This document shows, piece after piece, positions 15,335-23,727 of a stretch of 64,000 bases of DNA. The notes beneath the pieces are model-generated. The model saw nothing but the letters and a program-made list of their open reading frames with translations. It was not told the origin of the DNA and searched no databases. How positions within the stretch are numbered: position 1 is the first letter of the stretch; every line of letters starts with the position of its first letter. Where the stretch lies: the NCBI GenBank assembly GCA_028686135.1, contig JAQUCP010000009.1, forward strand, positions 1-64,000, written 5' to 3'. This DNA is from UBA12481 sp012523435 (lineage in GTDB: Bacteria; Bacteroidota; Bacteroidia; Bacteroidales; UBA12481). A program made the translations under genes and the position numbers.

Positions 15335-16030
15335 TTAATCCTTCGCCCAACAAAGAGCTCCAATACTGACCTTTACCTCCGGAATGGTGAGTAATGCCTC
15401 CGCACACGCCTCAAGCGTGGCACCGGTGGTGACAACATCATCAACCAGAAAAAGGTGATGCCCCTGCAGCATCCCGGGATGCTGCACCTGAAACTTTCCA
15501 GTAACATTAAGGTAGCGTTCAAACCGGGATTTGCGGGTCTGAGTGTCCGTGTGCGACAACCTCACCAGACAATTCTGTATCATCGGCACCCCAATTGCCC
15601 GCCCTAACCCGCGCCCAATCTCAGCACTCTGATTATACCCTCTTTGCCTGAGTTTTTTAGGATGCAAAGGAACAGGGATGATGGTGTCGGGCAGTGTAAA
15701 TTGTTGACTGTGAATAAGATGAAATCCGAATTCGCGCCCAAGAAGGACACCGATGTCGGAGCGCCCTTCGTATTTTAATTGATGCAAGACATCCTGATAC
15801 GCTGATCCTTTACGGAAATAGAACCAGGCAACGGCCTGCTCTAGCTGTACCCTTCCCCAGAAAACCTGCGCCAGGGGATTTTCTGCATCTTCATGAAAAT
15901 GAGTCAGCGGCAGTTGTGCCAGGCAGGTGAGGCAGAGGCCCTCTTCCCAGGGTTTCAGCGGGCTCCGACAGGCTGTGCAGAGCCTGGGAAGCAGAATATC
16001 CAGCATGGTTGTCAACACTCCTGTTTTCAT
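15335..16030 (-). CDS. comF: ComF family phosphoribosyltransferase-like protein
   Basis: A 231-aa ComF-type protein. It has an N-terminal zinc-knuckle region with two Cys pairs (CTACRSP and CLTCLAQ), and the phosphoribosyl-pyrophosphate binding loop LVDDVVTTGATLEAC near the C-terminus. KLRQRGYNQSAEI is the other typical family block. In naturally competent bacteria ComF helps take up single-stranded DNA; in many others its role is unclear. It is divergent from the ferredoxin-ASKHA gene, 56 or 74 bp depending on that start. Confidence 0.92.
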   Translation of the reverse strand: MKTGVLTTMLDILLPRLCTACRSPLKPWEEGLCLTCLAQLPLTHFHEDAENPLAQVFWGRVQLEQAVAWFYFRKGSAYQDVLHQLKYEGRSDIGVLLGREFGFHLIHSQQFTLPDTIIPVPLHPKKLRQRGYNQSAEIGRGLGRAIGVPMIQNCLVRLSHTDTQTRKSRFERYLNVTGKFQVQHPGMLQGHHLFLVDDVVTTGATLEACAEALLTIPEVKVSIGALCWAKD

Positions 16031-16104
16031 GAGTAAATCTCTGCTGTCTTTCTTTTATAGATGCTGGTGAACCGGCTCAGCGGAAAATGTTACTTTTAGT
16101 TTCT

Positions 16105-17607
16105 ATGATTCAGCTAGTTTTTTTGTTTGAGAATTGTCGCTATCACGCGGAGGGACAGGAGGGAGAGTCTTTGTTGGATATCATCCGGCGCATGGGCCTG
16201 CCAGTGCCGGCACCATGCGGCGGAAAGGGTGTGTGCGGGAAATGCCTGGTAGAGGTGGAAGGGGTCGGAACGGTTCAAGCATGTCAGTTTTTCCCTGATG
16301 GCGACCTGTTGGTTCATCTGCCTGGCAAGCCTGCGCTGCAGATCCTGACAGAGAGCTTCTGGCCTGATAATACCCCGGAGCTGGATCTACTAAGAGAGAA
16401 AGAACAGCTCAACCTCGGTTTGGCTATCGATTTGGGGACCACAACAATCGCTGTGTTTTTAGAAGATCTTCAGACCCACCAAAACCTTGGTGTTCATTCG
16501 ATGCCAAATCCTCAGGCCCCTTGGGGCGCCGATGTAATCAGCCGAATCAGCTTCTGCCGCGAACGGGATGATGGGACGAAACTTCTGCAACAAACAGTCA
16601 TTGAAGCATTTGACCGAGCTGCCAGAGTATTATGTCATGACGCCGGTCTGGAGTCTTCCCGGATAGGACGTGTGGTAGTGGCTGGCAATCCGACGATGCT
16701 GCATCTGTTGGCCGGAGTGAATCCCGAGCCCCTGGCAACCTATCCGTTTACGCCGGTCTTTCTCGAAGAGCAGCAGATTGATGGATTGTGGAGGGGCATG
16801 CACAATCTCCGGAATGCTCATACTACTTTGCTGCCATCAATTTCTGGATATGTTGGCGCTGACATCACGGCAGGACTAACTGCTGTGGCATTGGAAAAGG
16901 GTGAAGGGTATCGCCTCTTCATCGATATCGGAACGAATGGGGAGATCGTGCTGTGGAATAATCATGAAATCCTGACTTGTGCTACTGCTGCTGGTCCGGC
17001 GTTTGAGGGTGCGCGAATATCCTGTGGAATGGCCGGAGTGAGTGGTGCGGTGAGTGCCATAAAACCAGACGGAACCATTGAAACGATCAATAATGCCCCG
17101 GTCATCGGGTTGTGCGGGTCGGGATTGGTGGATGCGGTGGCCATGATGTTGGATCAGGGCGTGCTTGCTGGTGACGGGTACCTGCCTGAGCCGGTAGAAA
17201 TTGCAGGGAACGGTTCAAAAGACGGAGTTGATGGTCGACGTCTTGCTCTCATACCCCAGGATATCCGGGAAGTCCAGCTGGCAAAGGGTGCTATAGCGGC
17301 GGGCATCGAGGTGCTGATGCAGGAGGCCGGAATCACACCACAGCAGGTTGAAAAAGTGTTCCTGGCCGGAGGCTTCGGATATGCGCTGCACGATTGGTCA
17401 GCCAGCCGCATCGGACTGATTCCTCCTGAACTGCTGGACCGAATCGTACGGGTGGGCAACAGCGCTGGCCTCGGAGCCCGCCTCTGGCTCCACTCTTCTG
17501 CATTCCGACAACTGGTGCGCAATACTACTAGCCGGATGAAGTATGTTGAACTATCCGGTCATCCCGCTTTTAATGATCTGTTTATCATGAATATGGCTTT
17601 TAGTTAG
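16105..17607 (+). CDS. Ferredoxin-ASKHA protein (DUF4445, corrinoid reductive activase-like)
   Basis: About 500 residues. The N-terminal [2Fe-2S] ferredoxin domain has PCGGKGVCGKC and a fourth Cys in VQACQ. A linker leads to an ASKHA ATPase domain (DUF4445) with LAIDLGTTTIAVFLEDL, FIDIGTNGEIVL, GLCGSGLVDAV and VFLAGGFGYALH. RamA/RACE proteins of this plan use ATP to lower the potential and reduce inactive Co(II) corrinoids. It is somewhat shorter than the usual 600 or more residues. No corrinoid protein or methyltransferase is adjacent. I start at 16105 because a -7-like TACTTTTA at 16091-16098 overlaps the earlier ATG at 16087; the earlier start is possible. Confidence 0.88.
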   Translation: MIQLVFLFENCRYHAEGQEGESLLDIIRRMGLPVPAPCGGKGVCGKCLVEVEGVGTVQACQFFPDGDLLVHLPGKPALQILTESFWPDNTPELDLLREKEQLNLGLAIDLGTTTIAVFLEDLQTHQNLGVHSMPNPQAPWGADVISRISFCRERDDGTKLLQQTVIEAFDRAARVLCHDAGLESSRIGRVVVAGNPTMLHLLAGVNPEPLATYPFTPVFLEEQQIDGLWRGMHNLRNAHTTLLPSISGYVGADITAGLTAVALEKGEGYRLFIDIGTNGEIVLWNNHEILTCATAAGPAFEGARISCGMAGVSGAVSAIKPDGTIETINNAPVIGLCGSGLVDAVAMMLDQGVLAGDGYLPEPVEIAGNGSKDGVDGRRLALIPQDIREVQLAKGAIAAGIEVLMQEAGITPQQVEKVFLAGGFGYALHDWSASRIGLIPPELLDRIVRVGNSAGLGARLWLHSSAFRQLVRNTTSRMKYVELSGHPAFNDLFIMNMAFS

Positions 17608-17651
17608 CATAAGATTTAATGATAGGTTAACATTCAGGCCGGCAGGCATTC

Positions 17652-17659
17652 TACCTTTG
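17652..17659 (+). promoter_or_regulatory. -7 promoter element for the PhoB-like regulator
   Basis: TACCTTTG matches TAnnTTTG and lies 16 bases before the ATG at 17676. The -33 region has only a partial GTTAA. Confidence 0.45.
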
Positions 17660-17675
17660 ACCCTTACTTCAATCC

Positions 17676-18383
17676 ATGACAGTACCTACCCCGCAACGGA
17701 TTCTCCTAGTTGACGACGAACCCGATGTTCTTGATTTTCTGGGTTATAACCTAAGACTCGAAGGATATCAGGTGGAGACCGCAACCAATGGCTTGGATGC
17801 CTTGAGAATCGCTCAACGTTTTAAACCCCATCTGGTGATCCTCGATGTGATGATGCCCGGGATGGACGGAATCGAAACCTGCGAAAGGCTTCGGTCTATC
17901 AAAGAATTTGAGAATGTGATGATTGCATTCTTGACTGCCCGGGGCGAAGACTATTCCCAGGTAGCCGGTTTCAAAGCAGGAGCGGATGATTATATTGCGA
18001 AGCCGGTTAAGCCAAAAGTATTGATTATCAGAATACAGGCATTGCTCAAGCGTGTGAAAGAGGAACCTCCACAACAGGTCAGACCGACGATCACTGTCGG
18101 TGATGTAGAAATCGACCCGGACAGATATCAGGTGAGGATTGGGGATCATTTGTGGCAGCTGCCCAGGAAGGAATTCGAGCTGCTCCATCTGCTGGTCAGC
18201 CGTCCTGATAAGGTTTTTTCGAGGGAAGAAATATACCGCGCTGTTTGGGGTGATGAGGTCGTTGTTGGTGATCGTACCATCGACGTGCATATCCGGAAGT
18301 TACGTGAAAAGATCGGGGAGAGCCGTATAGGGACTCTCAAAGGTGTTGGCTACCGGTTTATTTCAGATCAAAAGGAGAAGTAA
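17676..18383 (+). CDS. Response regulator, OmpR/PhoB family
   Basis: A 235-aa DNA-binding response regulator. The receiver has the acidic pair in LLVDDEPDVLDF, the phosphorylated Asp in LVILDVMMPGMDG and the Lys in DDYIAKPVKP. The C-terminal winged helix includes LPRKEFELLHLLVS and DRTIDVHIRKLREKIG ending in VGYRF. No histidine kinase is adjacent, so it is an orphan here. Its 3' end overlaps the convergent membrane protein gene by 21 bp. Confidence 0.95.
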   Translation: MTVPTPQRILLVDDEPDVLDFLGYNLRLEGYQVETATNGLDALRIAQRFKPHLVILDVMMPGMDGIETCERLRSIKEFENVMIAFLTARGEDYSQVAGFKAGADDYIAKPVKPKVLIIRIQALLKRVKEEPPQQVRPTITVGDVEIDPDRYQVRIGDHLWQLPRKEFELLHLLVSRPDKVFSREEIYRAVWGDEVVVGDRTIDVHIRKLREKIGESRIGTLKGVGYRFISDQKEK

Positions 18384-18965
18384 GAGGTTGATTGATAGCC
18401 CAATAAGATAACCCCCGTACACCTGAGCCGGAGTGTGATGTCCTCCTTTAAGGCGTGCATAACCAGCGATGCCGGCAAGGACAAAGAGCAGTGCGATAAC
18501 CCATTGTAAATTGATCATCCAAAGGAAGGAGAGGCCCAGGATCATTCCGTTGAGTGCTCCGAGGGCAGCCATATAGATGCTCACTTTCCATCGCCAGTTG
18601 ACGAGAGCGCATCCTAAAATCACCAGGGATAATCCATTGAGAAACATCGGAATAATGGCTGGTGCATTAGCCTTTTGAAGGATAAAGGCTCCGCATAGAT
18701 AGAAAAAGGCTAACAACAACAGCGGAATTTTTCGGTCGTCGCGCTCGGCAAAGCGGTAATCAGGAATCAGCTTCAATTTCTTCATCAGAGGCATCAACGT
18801 CACCGGCATGAGAATGGTAGTCATGATGATAACCAGATACACGTAGGCTTTGGCTTCGAAAGGCAGGGTTGGAAGCCATCCACCGAAGGTAAACAGGAGA
18901 AAGACTCCGACAAGCGGCATCAAAACTGGATGCAGAAGAATGGAAATGATACGAATGGCTCTCAC
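18363..18965 (-). CDS. PAP2-like membrane protein lacking the canonical catalytic residues
   Basis: A 200-aa protein with six hydrophobic segments. The C-terminal half resembles the PAP2 phosphatase fold (KVSIYMAALGALNG, then YARLKGGHHTPAQVYGGYLIG), but the usual PSGH is absent, the Ser-x-His becomes SIYM and the final His-x3-Asp ends in Gln/Val. A phosphatase role is therefore doubtful; it may be a Bacteroidota-specific derivative. Its start overlaps the rpoN stop by ATGA, so it is translated after RpoN, and its end overlaps the regulator gene tail-to-tail. Confidence 0.78.
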   Translation of the reverse strand: MRAIRIISILLHPVLMPLVGVFLLFTFGGWLPTLPFEAKAYVYLVIIMTTILMPVTLMPLMKKLKLIPDYRFAERDDRKIPLLLLAFFYLCGAFILQKANAPAIIPMFLNGLSLVILGCALVNWRWKVSIYMAALGALNGMILGLSFLWMINLQWVIALLFVLAGIAGYARLKGGHHTPAQVYGGYLIGLSINLLLLLLI

Positions 18966-20440
18966 AACAGTTCCTTTCTCAGGCGGGCGACTGGAATGTT
19001 GAGCTGTTCGCGGTATTTGGCTACGGTACGGCGGGCAATAAGATAACCCTTCTCTTTAAGAATCTGGGCTAGCTTTTCATCTGTCACCGGATGGCTTTTA
19101 TCTTCATTATCGATGCATTCCTGCAAAATCATTTTGATCTCCCTGGTACTAACTTCCTCACCGCTATCGGTTTGCAATCCTTCGGAGAAGAAATATTTGA
19201 GCGGGAAAATGCCCCAGTTTGTCTGGATATATTTCGAATTAGCCACTCGGGAAATGGTGGAGATATCAAGCTCAGTTTTTTCTGCGATGTCTTTCAGGAT
19301 CATGGGCCTCAGGCGGGTTTCGTCGCCTCCCGACAGGAAGTAGTCTTTCTGGAACTCCTTGATGGCATTCATGGTAAGAATCAGGGTATGCTGCCGCTGC
19401 TTGATGGCTTCCATGAACCATCGGGCCGACTCCATTTTCTGTCTCACAAAATTAGCTGCCTCTTTTTGGTTCCGGTTTTGGATCTGGTTTTTTCGTTCTT
19501 GGTTGTATGCTTTTAACATGTTAGCATAGAGCGAATTGATTCGAAGGTCGGGCGCATTTTTCGAATTCAGACTCAGCTCCAGCGTTCCGTCAATATCCTC
19601 CAGGATAAAGTCGGGAACAATCTGATGGTAGGATTGCATGTTGGCATCGCTGTAGCCTCCTCCAGGTTTTGGGTTAAGTCGAAGAATCTCATTGATAGCC
19701 GCTTTCAGCTCGTCATCGGTAAAATTGGTACGGGTCTGAATTTTGTCGTAGTGTTTGCGGGTAAACTCCTCGAAATAATCGGCCAGGATGAGCCTGGCAT
19801 TCGTAATATCGGGTCCGTTCCGGCCTTCGCGGATACTCCTGTCGATTTGTAAGAGTAGGCACTCGCGCAGATCTCGTGCTCCCACTCCCGGCGGATCGAA
19901 TTCCTGGATCATCATCAGGATCTCTTCCAGCTCTTGTGCTGTAGTTGAAATGTTCAATGAGAAAGCCAGATCATCAACAATGCTCTCCAAGTCGCGGCGA
20001 AGGTATCCGTCGTCATCAATATTACCCAGGATGTAATGGGCAAGAGCTTGCTGGTTCTCATCTAAAATTCTGAGCCCTAGCTGATTGGAAAGGCTTTCGC
20101 GAAATGAAATGCCCACGGAGAAGGGAATTTCCACCACTTTTGTTTCATCGCGCGACTGGTTCCGGGGGTTCAGTCGGTAGGCTGGGATGTCGTTATCATC
20201 CTTTATTTCCTCGAAAGAGATATCTCTTTTTTCGGTAGTGGCTTCTTCCTCGTCAATATCAGGGATATCGAGCAGATCGGGGTTTTCTTCCCGTCCCTCT
20301 TCCAGCACCGGGTTTTCTTCCAGTTCTTTTTTGATGCGTTGCTCAAGCTGGATAGTTGGCACCTCTAGCAGCTTGATAAGCTGGATCTGCTGGGGTGACA
20401 GCTTTTGAAGCAGTTTTTGCTGTAATGTTTGCTTGAGCAT
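18962..20440 (-). CDS. rpoN: RNA polymerase sigma-54 factor
   Basis: A 492-aa sigma-54. Region I is a glutamine-rich activator-interaction segment (MLKQTLQQKLLQKLSPQQIQ), region II is acidic (about residues 45-80), and region III carries the core-binding and helix-turn-helix parts. The RpoN box ARRTVAKYRE lies near the C-terminus. It would direct transcription from -24/-12 promoters with an AAA activator; no such activator is in the window. It is the first gene of a two-gene unit with the PAP2-like protein and follows asnS by 38 bp. Confidence 0.97.
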   Translation of the reverse strand: MLKQTLQQKLLQKLSPQQIQLIKLLEVPTIQLEQRIKKELEENPVLEEGREENPDLLDIPDIDEEEATTEKRDISFEEIKDDNDIPAYRLNPRNQSRDETKVVEIPFSVGISFRESLSNQLGLRILDENQQALAHYILGNIDDDGYLRRDLESIVDDLAFSLNISTTAQELEEILMMIQEFDPPGVGARDLRECLLLQIDRSIREGRNGPDITNARLILADYFEEFTRKHYDKIQTRTNFTDDELKAAINEILRLNPKPGGGYSDANMQSYHQIVPDFILEDIDGTLELSLNSKNAPDLRINSLYANMLKAYNQERKNQIQNRNQKEAANFVRQKMESARWFMEAIKQRQHTLILTMNAIKEFQKDYFLSGGDETRLRPMILKDIAEKTELDISTISRVANSKYIQTNWGIFPLKYFFSEGLQTDSGEEVSTREIKMILQECIDNEDKSHPVTDEKLAQILKEKGYLIARRTVAKYREQLNIPVARLRKELL

Positions 20441-20478
20441 ATTAACAAACGGTATCGTTTAATAAATATACAAAATTT

Positions 20479-21876
20479 TCAGAATTCCGCATTGCGAGGC
20501 GTTCTGGGGAATGGGATAACATCCCGGATGTTGCTCATTCCGGTGATAAACAGGATGAGTCGCTCAAAGCCAAGACCGAAACCCGAATGCGGTGCTGTTC
20601 CAAAACGGCGTGTATCGAGGTACCACCACATCTCTTTTTCCGGCACATTCATCTCGCGCATGCGTTCCACCAGTTTGTCGAGGCGATGTTCACGTTGTGA
20701 TCCGCCGATAATCTCGCCGATTTTTGGGAAGAGCACATCCATGCCTCTGACTGTCTTTTTATCCTCGTTTTGATACATATAGAACGCCTTGATTTTCTTC
20801 GGGTAATCGGTGAGGATGACTGGCTTGACAAAATGTTTCTCCACGAGATAGCGTTCATGTTCGGCTTGTAAATCAGTACCCCAATCGACCGGGAATTCCC
20901 ATTTCTGTCCCGATTTCATCAGAATATCGACGGCTTCGGTGTACGTTAGCCTGACAAAATCATTGGAGGCAACAACCTGGAGCCGCTCGAGGAGTTCTTT
21001 ATCGTACATCTGGTTAAAGAAGGCGAGGTCATCAGCACAATGATCCAGGGCGTACCGAACAAGGTATTTCACGAAATCCTCAGCGAGGTCCATATTATCG
21101 CGAATTTCGTAGAAGGCCATTTCGGGTTCGACCATCCAGAATTCGGCAAGATGGCGGGGGGTGTTGGAGTTTTCGGCTCTAAATGTAGGCCCAAACGTGT
21201 AAATCTCGCCCAGAGCCAGGGCTCCAAGTTCTCCTTCCAGCTGGCCGCTCACGGTGAGGTTGGTGGGGCGGGCAAAAAAGTCAAGGCTGAAGTCGATCTG
21301 CCCCTCCGGTGTCTTTGGAAGATTATGAAGATTCAAGGTAGTTACCTGGAACATTTCACCAGCCCCTTCGGCATCGGAGCCGGTGATGATTGGTGTGTGC
21401 AGATAGTAGAATCCGTTATCATTGAAGTACTTATGAATTGCATACGACATGGCATGGCGGACTCGGAGGACGGCGCCAAAGGTGTTGGTGCGTGGCCGCA
21501 GGTGTGCGATCTCGCGCAGGAATTCCATGGAGTGCCCCTTTTTCTGGAGGGGGTACACATTCGGATCAGCAGAACCATAGAGCTCGATCTCAGTGGCCTG
21601 GATTTCAACAGGCTGACCGCTGCCAAGGCTCTCTACCAGGTTACCTGTCACACGCAGACAGGATCCCGTGGTGATATTTTTCATCAACTCCTCATTAAAG
21701 TTGTTAGGATCGGCCACAATTTGAATATTATGAATCACCGACCCATCGTTTAGCGCTATGAAGGCTACATTTTTGTTTCCACGGCGTGTCCTGACCCAGC
21801 CTTTGACCGTAACCTTCTGACTTTTAGGAGCAGTTGCCAATAGTGTTTTTACCTTGGTATGTGTAAGATTGAGCAT
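20479..21876 (-). CDS. asnS: Asparaginyl-tRNA synthetase
   Basis: Charges tRNA-Asn with asparagine. It has the N-terminal OB-fold anticodon domain (KVTVKGWVRTRRGNKNVAFI) and a class IIb catalytic domain with the FRAENSNTPRHLAEFWMVEPE block (motif 2) and the SGFGLGFERLILFITG block (motif 3). I take the ATG at 21876 rather than 21903 because a -7 element (21901-21908, minus) overlaps the upstream ATG. At 465 residues it is full length. Confidence 0.97.
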   Translation of the reverse strand: MLNLTHTKVKTLLATAPKSQKVTVKGWVRTRRGNKNVAFIALNDGSVIHNIQIVADPNNFNEELMKNITTGSCLRVTGNLVESLGSGQPVEIQATEIELYGSADPNVYPLQKKGHSMEFLREIAHLRPRTNTFGAVLRVRHAMSYAIHKYFNDNGFYYLHTPIITGSDAEGAGEMFQVTTLNLHNLPKTPEGQIDFSLDFFARPTNLTVSGQLEGELGALALGEIYTFGPTFRAENSNTPRHLAEFWMVEPEMAFYEIRDNMDLAEDFVKYLVRYALDHCADDLAFFNQMYDKELLERLQVVASNDFVRLTYTEAVDILMKSGQKWEFPVDWGTDLQAEHERYLVEKHFVKPVILTDYPKKIKAFYMYQNEDKKTVRGMDVLFPKIGEIIGGSQREHRLDKLVERMREMNVPEKEMWWYLDTRRFGTAPHSGFGLGFERLILFITGMSNIRDVIPFPRTPRNAEF

Positions 21877-21900
21877 GATTGGTAATATTTTATCAAGGTG

Positions 21901-21908
21901 CAAATTTA
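21901..21908 (-). promoter_or_regulatory. -7 promoter element for asnS
   Basis: TAAATTTG on the minus strand, a perfect TAnnTTTG, 24 bases before the chosen ATG. No good -33 element is seen. Upstream, AACTGGCGCT occurs twice in tandem (21935-21954). Confidence 0.5.
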
Positions 21909-21962
21909 TTAAAAATCCACACCCTTCGGCTGGCCAACTGGCGCTAACTGGCGCTGGATCTT

Positions 21963-23429
21963 TTATTCAATCTCCCAGTCAGCTCCTTCTTTTCGGTCTT
22001 TTACGGTGATGCCTATTCCTCCAAGCTGATTTCGAATCTGATCGGAGAGTTCGAAGTTTCGATTTTTCTTGGCCTCCTGCCGGATGTCGAGCACCAGTTG
22101 AATCACTTTTGGCAACAGTTCAGATTCTCCGGATTCAGCCTGTTCCATTTTGATACCCAGAATATCTTCGAGGAAGAGGTGCATTTGTCTCTTAAGGATA
22201 TCCAGATCTGCCGCGTTGATGGACTCACGACTCTCCTTCACCAGGTTGATAAGCCGGGCCATATCGAAGAGGTGGGCAATCATCACGGGTGTGTTAAGGT
22301 CGTCGTTTAGAGCATCATAACAGTTTTTCACCCAAGAGGTTACATCGATGGTTGACTGTTCTGAGACTGGCAGAGCATCCAGCTGGGCCACCGTTTTCAG
22401 CAACCGGTTCAAACCCTTCTCTGATGCCTGCAGGGCTTCGTTGGAGAAGTCGAGGGTTGACCGATAGTGTGCCTGTAGGATGAAGAACCGGATGGTCATG
22501 GGATGGTAAGCCTGCTCCAGCAGCGGGTGGTTCCCCGAGAAGATCTCACTCAGCAGGATGGAGTTGCCGAGGGATTTGCCCATTTTCTGACCGTTGATGG
22601 TAATCAGATTGTTGTGTATCCAATAGCGGACGGTATCGTGACCGGTGGCTATTTTTGACTGGGCGATTTCGCATTCATGGTGAGGGAAAAGAAGGTCCAT
22701 CCCACCCCCGTGAATGTCGAAAATTTCCCCTAAATATTTCATACTCATGGTGGAGCACTCCAGGTGCCACCCCGGGAATCCTTCGCCCCAGGGAGAGTTC
22801 CATCGCATTATATGCTCAGGATCAGCCTTTTTCCATAGAGCAAAATCAAAAGGATTGTGTTTTTCTTCTTGGCCATCCAACTCCCGGGTGGTAGTCAGTA
22901 GATCATCTAGGATTCGGCCGGAGAGTTTCCCGTAGTGGTGCTGCTCATTGTATTTGGCTACATCGAAATAGACCGAGCCGTTGCTGATGTAGGCAAAACC
23001 TTTCTCGAGGATTTTGCTGACCATCTCCTGTTGTTCCAGGATATGGCCTGAAGCATGAGGCTCGATGCTGGGTTTCAACACGTTGAGGAGCTCCATATCG
23101 TGATGGTAGCTATCAGCATAGTACTGAGCTACTTCCATGGGTTCAATCTGTTCCAGGCGGGCCTTTTTACCGATCTTATCATCTCCGCTATCGGCATCGT
23201 TTTCTAGATGCCCAACGTCAGTGATATTCCTGACATACCGGACTTTATAATCCAGGTGGCGCAGATATCGGAACAGCAAGTCGAAGGTGATGGCTGGCCG
23301 GGCGTGGCCGATATGGGCATGTCCATAAACAGTAGGTCCACAGACATATAGTCCTACAAAGGGAGGGTTCAAAGGCGTGAAAAGCTCCTTTTTCCGTGTC
23401 AGCGTGTTATAGATGTATAGCTGGGACAT
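21963..23429 (-). CDS. cysS: Cysteinyl-tRNA synthetase
   Basis: A 488-aa class I synthetase for tRNA-Cys. It shows the HIGH motif (GHAHIGHARPA), zinc-binding Cys in YVCGPTVYG and in WHLECSTMS with HHECEIAQ, the KMSKS-equivalent KMGKSLGN, and the DALR anticodon domain. It is preceded by a -7 element at 23455-23462 and lies downstream of the small-transcript terminator. Confidence 0.97.
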   Translation of the reverse strand: MSQLYIYNTLTRKKELFTPLNPPFVGLYVCGPTVYGHAHIGHARPAITFDLLFRYLRHLDYKVRYVRNITDVGHLENDADSGDDKIGKKARLEQIEPMEVAQYYADSYHHDMELLNVLKPSIEPHASGHILEQQEMVSKILEKGFAYISNGSVYFDVAKYNEQHHYGKLSGRILDDLLTTTRELDGQEEKHNPFDFALWKKADPEHIMRWNSPWGEGFPGWHLECSTMSMKYLGEIFDIHGGGMDLLFPHHECEIAQSKIATGHDTVRYWIHNNLITINGQKMGKSLGNSILLSEIFSGNHPLLEQAYHPMTIRFFILQAHYRSTLDFSNEALQASEKGLNRLLKTVAQLDALPVSEQSTIDVTSWVKNCYDALNDDLNTPVMIAHLFDMARLINLVKESRESINAADLDILKRQMHLFLEDILGIKMEQAESGESELLPKVIQLVLDIRQEAKKNRNFELSDQIRNQLGGIGITVKDRKEGADWEIE

Positions 23430-23454
23430 GAGTCAGTTAGTTGCTTTAGTGAGT

Positions 23455-23462
23455 CAAAGGTA
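23455..23462 (-). promoter_or_regulatory. -7 promoter element for cysS
   Basis: TACCTTTG on the minus strand matches TAnnTTTG and lies directly after the T-run of the terminator. It predicts a start near 23448 and a leader of about 19 nt. Confidence 0.45.
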
Positions 23463-23506
23463 ACAAAAAATAGCCAGGCGGGAGGGTAGGGTGAAGGCCT
23501 GGCTAT
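23463..23506 (-). terminator. Rho-independent terminator of the small transcript
   Basis: On the minus strand a perfect 10-bp stem, ATAGCCAGGC (23497-23506) with GCCTGGCTAT (23470-23479), is followed by TTTTTTG. It ends the unit that starts near 23645. Confidence 0.82.
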
Positions 23507-23529
23507 TCGTTTGCAATTGGCAAAGTGCA

Positions 23530-23641
23530 GCGGTTACAGGTCCGGGAGGGCCTGTGTGGGAAACTCAGACAGGGAGCCGGGCTTGTTCATGCCCGGAGTC
23601 TCTTTTATGAAATCAGTGGTTCTCATAATATCGCTAACCGC
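23530..23641 (-). ncRNA. Candidate structured small RNA overlapping a 30-codon ORF
   Basis: Between a promoter and a terminator, GCGGTTA in the leader (minus strand, 23635-23641) pairs with TAACCGC (23530-23536), enclosing about 100 nt with two inner hairpins: CCGGGC/GCCCGG around ATGAACAA and ACAGG/CCTGT. The predicted transcript, about 23645 to 23463, is near 183 nt. It does not match tmRNA, RNase P or SRP RNA by eye. It may be a regulatory RNA, an mRNA for the small peptide, or both. Confidence 0.45.
23534..23626 (-). CDS. Candidate 30-aa small protein
   Basis: Translation from the ATG at 23626 gives 30 residues beginning MRTTDFIKETPG and ending PTQALPDL, stop TAA at 23534-23536. It contains no Cys, no signal and no membrane segment, with four Pro. 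It has a promoter about 20 nt upstream and its own terminator downstream, so a short mRNA is plausible. No classical ribosome site is visible, which is normal in Bacteroidota. The stop codon lies inside the closing stem of the predicted RNA fold. I do not recognise the sequence, and whether it is translated is unknown. Confidence 0.4.
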   Translation of the reverse strand: MRTTDFIKETPGMNKPGSLSEFPTQALPDL

Positions 23642-23650
23642 ACGATAAAA

Positions 23651-23681
23651 TTAAGGTAACGACACCACAGATAGCATCAAA
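23651..23681 (-). promoter_or_regulatory. Promoter of the small transcript
   Basis: Minus strand TTTG (23678-23681), a 19-nt spacer, then TACCTTAA (23651-23658), which keeps the TAnnTT core of the Bacteroidota -7 element. It predicts a start near 23645. Confidence 0.5.
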
Positions 23682-23727
23682 TATGCCAGGCAGTTGCATT
23701 TTTTATCCGGTTGGTTAAAAACGAAGG

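Noticed and set aside
21040..21753. Long open frame on the plus strand (237 codons) inside asnS
   Set aside because: Antisense shadow of a strongly conserved synthetase; no domain and no promoter.
21935..21954. Two tandem AACTGGCGCT units as a regulatory repeat
   Set aside because: Only two copies in a short gap; chance duplication is sufficient.
23520..23580. Plus-strand AGGTCCGGGAGGG as an SRP RNA apical loop
   Set aside because: The diagnostic GGAAGCAGCC part is missing, and the promoter and terminator are on the other strand.
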